A stretch of 64,000 nucleotides of DNA from Beroe forskalii. Its lineage: Eukaryota; Ctenophora; Nuda; Beroida; Beroidae. Positions 55,991 through 64,000 of the stretch are shown here, one piece after another (positions within the stretch are counted from its first letter, which is position 1; each line of letters opens with the position of its first letter). The notes beneath the pieces are model-generated. The model searched no databases. It saw only the letters and a program-made list of their open reading frames with translations, and was not told the origin of the DNA. The stretch lies in NCBI GenBank assembly GCA_011033025.1, contig WFMF01000006.1, positions 868,001 to 932,000 of the forward strand. The letters are read 5' to 3'. The translations under genes and the position numbers were made by a program.

Positions 55991-58059
55991 TTATAGGTAG
56001 GTATCTCTCATTAGGTATTCTAGGACTAGCGTTAAATTACCTTGCACAATAGAGCTGGTGACTGCTTGTCCATAGTGATCGACAAAACCGTAGACCAGCT
56101 TATCGGTCGAGTAAACATTGAGTGCCGCAGCCCCTTGACTCTTTCCGTTGATGATGAAGTGTAATGTTCCATCGCTAGTTATCTCCAAACCTAACTTATC
56201 TCCCTGAGATGATTAACATTCAATCGAGAGATAACCAAGTGAGATTTGGTAGGTGGGTTCATTGCAAAACCAATGCCAACTCAGGAACCCGTGTCGAATT
56301 ATTTAAATGGAAGGTACCGTACCTTGCAAAATCATCGCCAATTAACGCAGTGTACGAAGAGATAAATACATGAATAATAAGAGAAATGTCGCATGAATGG
56401 GTCTGACCCGCAAGTCAATATACAAAAATGACACGGTAATGTGGTAGTTTTCAGCAGTGATTCATGATTTTACACACCTTGGTGATGTCTTCCAAGTTGC
56501 AGTTTCCGTACGATATCTTGAGGTCTTGTCCCACGTGAAGTGACAGACTGGACCAAACCCACGAGTGGGGCATGGCTGGTGAGTACCTGCCAGAGAGGGA
56601 AGCAGCGATTTAAGAGTACATTACATTAATTGATTTAAAACGGGTAATTTGAAGGATGTTTAGTACATGGCACTCCTGTTTTCATGCTTCACGGCTTGAA
56701 AGTGAATTTTCAACTAGTCAAGCCGTGTTTTATATACATTAATCACAACCACTTGGTCTCTTCTAACATTAACATAAATCAACGCTTGTTCGTCGTTAAG
56801 GTCAATTAAAGGTAGGACATATCAGGCAAACCTTGGAGGTTGGAATCCATCTTTGAATTCTTCAGCAGCAATCATAATAACACCAATCTTAAAGCTCCCA
56901 GACCACCCAATAGCTAGCTCTTGGGCCTGTGAGAATATGAGTACAATGAATACATTATTACAACAGCAATTAATAGCCAGTATTGTGTTCCTTTGATTGC
57001 AATTGCAGCTGGTCTTAAATTACAAAGGTGAATTCACACAGAGAAACGTGCAATTAATTAACTCTAGTGTGAATAAAATTATAAACCTCTTACACTATTT
57101 CTATAATTGGAATAAAAATAGAGAGTTCTGTATTTGTTCAAGTTATAGTTTAAAACTTTGAAAAATAATATATCGGCTGTGTTTGCAAACATGTTATCTA
57201 ACTAGAGCTATAGTATCAAACAAACCTCAACAATGAATTTGGCATTTCCAGATAGAGGTAAAGACGTGTAAACCACTCCGTTATCATAGAATTTAGCAGC
57301 TTCTAGTCTAGTGGCAGTCCTGCTGTGGTTACTCAGCTTAATCCTGGCTCCATGGATCCTGAAAAGGGGATCCAAGTAAAGGATCTAAATTCGACGGATT
57401 TGAATCTTATCGCTTTAACGATTGCTTCGTCGCCTGATATGTCATAAGATCATGTCACGACTTGTATCATACCTCTACACGCCCACAAGGGTTTTATTTT
57501 GAATATCATCGTCAGCATAAACGTCAATGCATGATTTATGAATAAGTAGATTAATATTTCAATATTGCATTATATTCTTGAAGGAAACAGTTAACGAGTA
57601 AATCAGGTTTTTGAACGGTAATAACGTAACAAGCAATTGATAACATAGACCTACTTACCTGTGGAATGTGAATTGCTTCTCAGGGGCACTGCACTGATTA
57701 GACATGACGAAGATTGCGCCTCCATAAATCAATAGTTCACATCCTATAGAAAAGGTTTCACAATCATAATAACACAGGTGTACGTACATCACGAAATGAG
57801 AGTTATTCAAAAATTTCCGAGCTATGTACACCATGTATGTATATACCTGATTATACTGTGTAATAAGTACCTATAACGTATTGTATGTAGAAATGGTGCC
57901 CAAAGTTCACACGGATATTTGAGAAGCATTCTCAGAAGTAGCAACAACTGTGTTGGGGGGCTGTGTTATAATACTCTCCAGGTTTTATATCAGATAATGC
58001 CTACCTGAGAACTCACATTTATCATCTCCCTTGGTACAATTATTAAACGTAATGACCAT
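55991..58059 (-). CDS. Neuralized-homology-repeat (NHR) domain protein, six exons
   Basis: Exons (minus): 58059-58005, 57743-57659, 57358-57226, 56926-56832, 56586-56478 and 56203-55991. Every junction has GT-AG ends and matching phases, giving 229 residues. The domain begins at FTFHRIHGARIKLSNHSRTA, continues NGVVYTSLPLSG, then IGWSGSFKIGVIMI, and ends GTLHFIINGKSQGAAAL with YGFVDHYGQAVTSSIV. These are the classic NHR blocks of Neuralized-family proteins, which bind E3-ligase substrates or partners. No RING or SOCS box is seen, so it is an NHR-only protein. The N-terminus may extend further: codons upstream of the ATG are open for ten triplets before TGA. Exact partner unknown. Confidence 0.88.
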
Positions 58060-58247
58060 AATCCGTCCAGATGCCACAGCTGACGACGATAATCACATGA
58101 TTTTCGAAAACTTCTGATTTTAAACTTTATCGTAGCATTTAATGTTTGAAACTTGCTCCCTAAGTAACAGAATCATTTTTTATGATAAGTCATAAAATGC
58201 CAGAAACTAGCAGAAGTTTTTGAACCATAACTCTTTAATGTCATTTA

Positions 58248-58408
58248 GGGATCGTTCACATATTACGTTATCATTTTTTGGCCGATTTCAACCCTCTCCC
58301 CCTCGTAATCAAGTTTACATTAGTTGTATTTGTTAAAATAACATGTGACGTAATCATTCGGAAACCCCCTCCCCCCTCTTGGTGATTACGTAATATATGA
58401 ACGATCCC
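58248..58408. mobile_element. 161-bp MITE with TTA flanks (Harbinger-like)
   Basis: Ends GGGATCGTTCACATATTACGT and ACGTAATATATGAACGATCCC are near-perfect inverted repeats flanked by TTA on both sides (58245-58247, 58409-58411). The centre is C-rich (CCCTCTCCCCC and CCCCCTCCCCCC). Three-base TTA/TWA duplication suggests PIF/Harbinger; a TA-type (Tc1/mariner) reading is also possible. Confidence 0.85.
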
Positions 58409-58519
58409 TTATTTTATACTGTCCCGAGGCTATTGTTCAAGCAGTATTCCTTTTCAAGGAATAAGTAGGTCTTCATCTCTTTGGAGAAATTTCATCAAAA
58501 TCAAATTTATATATTATCT

Positions 58520-59480
58520 CTGCTTTGAAAATGCCTTCACATAGAACAAAAATCACATTTTGTGCAATTGGTTCAACCATATAGCTCATATACCTAGAGT
58601 TAATTCTGCCTGAAAATCATGCATACAATACTCATGAAGTATTAAAAATAAAAATTCCGTACTAAGGTGATTGAGATATGGGTTTGTAGCACAAATATCT
58701 GAGTCATAATCATATTTTTTGAATATCAATGCAAAGCAAGAAATAACAATGAACAATGAACATTGCAATCTTAAATGTAAGAATACCAAATGGTCACTCA
58801 GTGAGGGTTTCTACAAAAAGTTAATGTAAAAATAAATTATAAATTAAAACCCTGCATAGCTTCAAACATCTTATCTTACTATATATAATGCGTGTTGTTA
58901 ATATATATATATATTTATATATTTATTTATGGCTGGCGGTACGTTTCAAGTAGGCAACGAAATTCTTTTTCATCGTGTTGCAAAAACTTTATAATGAATC
59001 AGAAAAATAGAATTTTTTTGCGGCCACCCTGAATTTTTTTTCGTCAAAATTAAAGTTTCGAATTTTTCAAAATTCCCTTCACATAGAACAGATGAATAAA
59101 AATTTTGGGAATTTTGGTTCAACCATATAGCTCATATAGAGTTAATTCTGCCTGAAAATCGTGCATTTTAAAATTCTTTCGCCATGTGTTGCTTATTAAA
59201 AATAAAAATTTTGAGGATTTTACCTACTAAGGTAATTGAGATATGGGTTTGTAGCACAAATATCTGAGTCAAAATCATATTTTGATGAATAAAATGAGAA
59301 TCAATTGCAAAGCCCTTTTTTCCGTCAAAAATTAACATTGAATTTTTTCAAAATTCTTCCGCCATCTTAAATGATAAGGTTTTGAAAATACCAAATGGGG
59401 TCGTGGGAAGCTTTTTTCAGTTAAAGTTTCGAATTTCCCTCCAAAAAACGGTCAAATGTAAAAATAAATTGGCGGAAAAC
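58520..59480. repeat. Tandem duplication, ~550-bp period, diverged by small insertions
   Basis: 58535-58830 and 59075-59470 share, in order, CTTCACATAGAACA, GGTTCAACCATATAGCTCATAT, AGAGTTAATTCTGCCTGAAAATC, AAGGT(A/G)ATTGAGATATGGG and ATATCTGAGTCA. The second copy has many added AAATTTT/TTTTTC bits. An (AT)n tract lies at 58903-58928 between them. Confidence 0.8.
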
Positions 59481-59673
59481 ATGATAATAACAGTGTTAAA
59501 TACTGAGATAGGAATTAGCAAGTAAGCAAGGTACTTCATAGCTCTCATTTAAACACTTTTCTCATTAATGATCCTATCTTTGGAAAAATTAGATTAGATA
59601 TCATCAGATATGAAAAGTGATCATAAACAGTTAACTTTTGCAGTTTTAAATGAAACTCACAACACTTTGTGAG

Positions 59674-61617
59674 TCAATCTCTGTCAAATATGATGCCACT
59701 CCCAGAAGCAATGTTATCCTGCTTAAACAGAGGAGGTTGTAATGGATGATTCTCTGAAAGAATTGCTTTAACTGTCCGGATGCCATCAGGATACTTAGAA
59801 CTATATTCGACATTAGTTTCATTGAATTCCCAGAATTCCAATTCACATAAATTCTTTGAGAGAGTATTGTGATGAGATTTCCGTGTTCTAAGATTGACCC
59901 TCATGATAAGATAATCAGGATCACCTTTCCTTGATCTATGAACAAATTTCTTTGGTACTTTGTACCCAATGCTTCTATTTAGCCACTTATAGAAAATAAG
60001 TTTATTTTCAGGGCGAATAATTAAGGATGTATCTATATCTGCTTCAAGCCTTAGGTGTCCCCATTTGAAACCTTTGAAGGATACAGGATCACCCCTTCTG
60101 TTTCTTGATTTAATGGACAGTCGTTGCATATAAATATTCTTGCAATAATTTTTATTTATCCAGCAGCTATAATACTCCCCATCTGAAAGCTGGTGAGCAT
60201 TCTCCATATCTGTATCAACATGAGAGCCTGAGTCATCTTTGACATAACCTAGAGATCTTTGATGCTGATTAGCAAATTCATCATCACCGATTTCACATCT
60301 AGTGTTATTTGTGTCTGGAACGAAATGAGGAGAAATTGCTTGAAAGCCATCCTTCAACACAATGCGACGGATCTGGAACTTTATTTGGTTCTGAAAGTGG
60401 TGGGCAATATCATCAATTGCCTGCAAAATAGTTTCTTTGTCTACCCATGAGATAGAAGCATTCCTTTTAAGTGGTATTATTCGAATAACCTCTTTAACAA
60501 TATTTGAGGCAGACTTTATTGTATCTACATCAGTCACCTTATCAATTAACTGAATTAAATTCTCTAGACCAATATGGGGTTTACAGAAAACAGGTCGTTC
60601 TTTACGATTTCTTTTTGATGGTGTTGGAGAATATTCATGAACATCACTTTGATGTGCAACTCTGTTTTCAGGCAAGGTATGATCAGTCCCTGTACTAAGA
60701 TTGCTATTGGAGGGTGAATACATAGAAAACTTGGCTGAATCTTGAACTGGTTCAGAAGATGTGATATTTGGAGTAGTCAGCAAATAATTTGGAATGGTAA
60801 GTATTGGATATTGTGGGGTTATAAGATTTTGATAAGGACTTGCATTGAGAATTTCTGCTGACATAGAATTTTGATGCTTAAACACAGGCATTTCATAGTT
60901 GCAATTCATGACAGAATTTATGCCCTCTAGGGTGCTAAAACGATTGGATTTCGTAGGTTCTGGTGAATTATTACAGGGACTAATTGGTATGCATGAAATT
61001 TCTTGAATTTCACTAGGCTGTGGCTCACTGTTACTTAACATATGGGCTTTCGAAAATTCAGTGCTATTTTCAATACTTGCTGCATCACAAGAATAACTAT
61101 CCTTAACTGATGTTACTTCAGTCTCTGTGGATTCAAAATTATTTGGGCCTACAGGCTCTGGCAAAGGATCACAAGGTGCTTTTGTGCTTGATGAGGGTGG
61201 AAGTTCATCACACTGTGGTTTGTCATTCTCTGTTGCTGGGACGCACAATCTAACATTGGTTTCTGAGGATTGAGATGTAACCAATGATTCATCACACTTA
61301 TCAACATTTGTTTTGGGCAAAATCCCATCAACTGATGCTACATTCTTTTCTGGATCCAGAGATGAAATGAATGACTCATACCTTTCAGTATTGGGCTTTG
61401 ATGAACTCTGCTGATGACTTAATTCAAAGTTCAAATCAAATGTTTGATTGTCTCTCATAGGTATGTTATCCACTTTCACTTCAACTGATTCACTTATCTT
61501 CATCTCAGAAGTATCATTTCTGATGAAACTTTGCTTTGACACTCTGCTTGTAGTAAGGTTGGAGCTGCAAGCTTTCCTTTTGTTCTTGGGCAATTTAGTT
61601 GATAAAGATGGATACAT
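59674..61617 (-). CDS. Unidentified 647-residue protein
   Basis: A long open frame, or terminal exon: an acceptor-like TGGAAATTTCAG lies 18 bp before the ATG, so it may be the last exon with upstream non-coding or coding exons. Residues 1-330 are low-complexity Ser/Thr/Pro/Asn/Glu-rich, probably disordered, with KLPKNKRKA and SKRNRKERP as possible nuclear signals. Residues ~345-430 look helical (ENLIQLIDKVTDVDTIKSA). The C-terminal ~170 residues look folded and basic (RRGDPVSFKGFKWGHLRLEAD, FYKWLNRSIGYKVPKKFVHRSRKGDPDYLIMRVNLR, CELEFWEFNETNVEYSSKYPDG). I do not recognise a family. It could be a host gene or a transposon-borne protein; TIRs were not found. Confidence 0.7.
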   Translation of the reverse strand: MYPSLSTKLPKNKRKACSSNLTTSRVSKQSFIRNDTSEMKISESVEVKVDNIPMRDNQTFDLNFELSHQQSSSKPNTERYESFISSLDPEKNVASVDGILPKTNVDKCDESLVTSQSSETNVRLCVPATENDKPQCDELPPSSSTKAPCDPLPEPVGPNNFESTETEVTSVKDSYSCDAASIENSTEFSKAHMLSNSEPQPSEIQEISCIPISPCNNSPEPTKSNRFSTLEGINSVMNCNYEMPVFKHQNSMSAEILNASPYQNLITPQYPILTIPNYLLTTPNITSSEPVQDSAKFSMYSPSNSNLSTGTDHTLPENRVAHQSDVHEYSPTPSKRNRKERPVFCKPHIGLENLIQLIDKVTDVDTIKSASNIVKEVIRIIPLKRNASISWVDKETILQAIDDIAHHFQNQIKFQIRRIVLKDGFQAISPHFVPDTNNTRCEIGDDEFANQHQRSLGYVKDDSGSHVDTDMENAHQLSDGEYYSCWINKNYCKNIYMQRLSIKSRNRRGDPVSFKGFKWGHLRLEADIDTSLIIRPENKLIFYKWLNRSIGYKVPKKFVHRSRKGDPDYLIMRVNLRTRKSHHNTLSKNLCELEFWEFNETNVEYSSKYPDGIRTVKAILSENHPLQPPLFKQDNIASGSGIIFDRD

Positions 61618-61659
61618 TTTCTTGCTATATAATCTGAAATTTCCATAAATATTTGAATC

Positions 61660-62510
61660 ACCAATAAACTCAGTTAGTATGAGAATGTGTTAAAGGTTCA
61701 AATTCAACTGGCAGCTGCCAACAATGTGATTTCTTATATTTTAGTACAACAAAATTCAATAAAATTCAATAACACTGATTTATAAATTATTCATTTGTGG
61801 TGATCTATGCTAAATTTTGTATTCATATCATTCTGTAGAATATCACAAGGAGGGGGTGGGGTAACTCTCCATTTTGTCCAAGAATTTTAAAAAGAAAGAT
61901 TAATTAATTAAAAAGAAGTAAAAATAGACAAGGAAAAACTGACAAGTTGGACATGTACATTTGTCTGATCTGCACATTTGTCTGATCTGATTTACCATTA
62001 TGTCTGCTCTACAAAAACAGACAAAACATCTACATGTTTGTTATTTCTGATTTTCAATTACATCTGTTTTATCTGCCTGGGCCGGCCCTGGCCCATTTTG
62101 TCCACTTTCTAAAAACATTATTATTATTATTATTAAATCAAGATAATATATAACAAAATTACACATTATCAACCTCTTAATGTAGGTGTAACATACCATT
62201 GTTAAAAAGCTAGTAAAATCTAGTGAATTTGATAAAGGGTCAGACTTAGAAAACTTATTATGAATGGAAGGTAAGAAAAGCAAGGTCCAACTGGGGCTTA
62301 GTGAAATATGAATGGAAAGCTTCAATTGATTCTTAATACTTGACACAATTTCACCCTCAAATTCACCCTCAATAAAACAGACAATAAGGGCAAAACATAC
62401 AAGTCAGAATTGTCTGCTTTTGATAGGTGGCCGGCACACAAAATGCAGGATAAACACAATGAAACAACCCTGTGTGTGGTATGGCATGAAATAAGGTTCC
62501 TGTTTCTTCA
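61660..62510. other. Intergenic, no gene seen
   Basis: AT-rich. It has repeated GACAAG/GACAAA and TTTGTCTGATCTG motifs around 61930-62030 and an (ATT)n run at 62120-62136 that could mark an old LINE tail. Confidence 0.4.
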
Positions 62511-62549
62511 CTATAATTTTACAATCACATGACTATCAATATATTTAGA

Positions 62550-62670
62550 ATGGTCAGCCTTGACACCAATCCGGTTTGACACTAGTTCACTGTTCAGTTT
62601 GATACCAGTCAGCCTCGACACAAATACAGATTGACACCAGTCAGGATTAACACCAGTCAGTCTTGACTGT
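62550..62670. repeat. Degenerate ~20-bp tandem repeat (GACACCAGTCAG-like)
   Basis: Five or six loose units such as TTGACACCAATCCGG, TTGATACCAGTCAGCC and TTAACACCAGTCAG. The core resembles the 22-bp minisatellite at 15955-16665. Confidence 0.6.
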
Positions 62671-62859
62671 TGCACTATGGCATCTGTGGCTCCTAACTCA
62701 AATAAGAAACTCAACTTTTGTGAAATCAATCAAAAATTGTGAGCAATGGTGCCTGTAATATCTTTGAAAGCCATAGAATTGCAAAAACTTTCAATATGAA
62801 TAGTTGTGATGCCATAGTTTTCTTACTTGTGGCAGATTCAACCATGAGATAAGTCATCT

Positions 62860-63130
62860 TCTCCTACTTAAGTAACCTCTGGACCATACTTGCAATTTAA
62901 GTAAAAATCACATTCTTAAGAACATACTTGAGTGTATTTTTTACTTAAGTTCAGCTTAAATGAAAATGAACTTAACTTTTGTGACTTGAGTATGATTTGG
63001 GATATATTTTTTACTTAAGTTTTGACCTTTTCCGATTCTAGTACCACTGATATTCAAGGATGCATCTCCTAGGATATAGCTTGTTAACAATAAGTTTTGA
63101 CTTAAATATTTCACTTAAGTTTGGGTTAAG
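62860..63130. repeat. Interspersed ACTTAAGT palindromes
   Basis: Frequent CTTAAGT/ACTTAAG motifs occur every 20-40 bp in an AT-rich stretch. No coding content. Confidence 0.5.
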
Positions 63131-64000
63131 AAAGGACGCCTAGGTTAATTTCTTATGAAGGAACATCCTTCGAAAAGTTAACATAGTAGGGTAGATTATT
63201 CCAATAATTTCAGGTCCTTTCAGGAAGGAAATGTGATCGCAGTTTGCAATTACAAAGCCAAATTGAAAATAGTCATGGTTTGATGGACAAGCAAAATCCA
63301 AATATACATAGTCATATGGTTTGATGAACATTACCCATCCATTTCTTCTGACTAGGTGACAAGATTGCGAATGTGACTGTTCGAATGTGGAATGTTGCAT
63401 GCACAGACAGGTAGGGCAATATCCTAAAACCATATGGAATATTCACCTGTTTGATACCTATTTTTCAATTGGCCCTTTTGAAACAGTGCAGGTGATCCAA
63501 CAGGGCCAAATAGGTCCCTATGGAACAGCATGTATTCAAAAAGGGCCAGCCAAAGCGGCCCTTTTGGAATAGCTTTATGTTTCATATGGGTCGAATGTAC
63601 TAAAGCAGTCCATTTATTTTTGTTTCAACAAATTTCTCACACCTTTCAAAGCGAAAAAGCACCTAAACAGAGTTATATGGACAAATACCTAAAAATTATC
63701 GAAACGAAGAACTTAACCGAATGAAAACTTGATTGCAATATGTACAATTTGTCAATTTTACCAAAATTTCATTCCAAGAAAACTTAATAAAGAAAATACC
63801 CAAAGCAACATTTACATGAACAAGGATCCTTTTCGTTTGGTTTTCCCGTTTTCAAACCCGCTCGCGCGCGCCTTGCTAAACAGAAAACACGTATATCCCT
63901 GTTTGGCGTATACACACCTATGAGTATGCAGGTTTAAAAAGTTGTCAGACGTTGTCTGACCCCTTCGCCTTCGGCGGGCGCGCGCGAAATAATGGTCAGA
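63131..64000. other. Window end, no gene supported
   Basis: Contains a hairpin with AAAAAGGGCC/GGCCCTTTT arms around AGCCAAAGC at about 63535-63570, a GC-rich CGCGCGCGCC patch at 63860, and a GTCAGACGTTGTCTGAC palindrome at 63943-63959 followed by CGCCTTCGGCG. The small open frames here look like chance ORFs. Confidence 0.45.

Noticed and set aside
63140-63433. 97-codon minus-strand ORF at the window end
   Set aside because: Low-quality composition, no recognisable domain, and no related sequence elsewhere in the window.

Overview
This is an AT-rich eukaryotic window, almost certainly from an invertebrate animal. It holds spliced genes with GT-AG introns, an animal-type receptor tyrosine kinase with signal peptide and transmembrane segment, a UDP-glycosyltransferase-family protein and a neuralized-homology (NHR) protein. 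It also holds two secreted aerolysin-like proteins with a beta-trefoil lectin head, and a dense load of non-LTR retrotransposons (CR1/L2/Jockey-like, one with a PHD-finger ORF1), Helitrons and TIR/MITE elements. Nothing bacterial or viral stands out. I cannot name the species; a non-bilaterian or other marine invertebrate is plausible, but that is inference.

Layout. 1-4.75 kb: one arm of a TTAA-targeting element, abutting the 5' half of a LINE (ORF2 endonuclease and PHD/CCCH ORF1). 4.8-8.6 kb: satellite, LINE reverse transcriptase and two poly(A) tracts. 8.7-12.2 kb: exons of an unidentified gene, with an intronic minisatellite made from its own exon/5'-splice-site boundary. 13.4-13.9 kb: two coiled-coil exons. 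14-19.7 kb: Helitron ends, LINE 3' part, a 22-bp minisatellite, and a repeat array split by a clean Helitron insertion. 19.8-25.3 kb and 31.3-34.0 kb: a segmental duplication, each copy carrying an intronless aerolysin-like gene. 25.3-29.3 kb: LINE 3' half and the second TTAA-element arm. 29.7-30.0 kb: a candidate exon. 30.1-44.3 kb: minisatellites, a hAT-like MITE, LINE remains and a 4-kb nested inverted repeat. 44.9-61.6 kb: the gene-rich part, with a three-exon basic protein (+), the receptor tyrosine kinase (-), the UGT-like gene (+, divergent from the kinase), a six-exon NHR gene (-) and a 647-codon unidentified ORF (-). 61.7-64 kb: no gene found.

Most notable: (i) the two aerolysin-like paralogues differ almost only in the lectin head, and the substitutions fall at equivalent places in all three 45-residue trefoil repeats; (ii) the minisatellite that copies an exon end and its 5' splice site about 55 times, with a smaller case of the same kind in the next locus; (iii) one LINE split at a TTAA, its halves 23 kb apart and swapped in order, each next to an inverted arm of the same long-TIR element; (iv) a 710-bp Helitron whose empty site can be read from sister repeats; (v) a UGT-like protein lacking the usual UDP-sugar signature residues. 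The genes do not form an obvious shared pathway. All splice sites and counts were read by eye.
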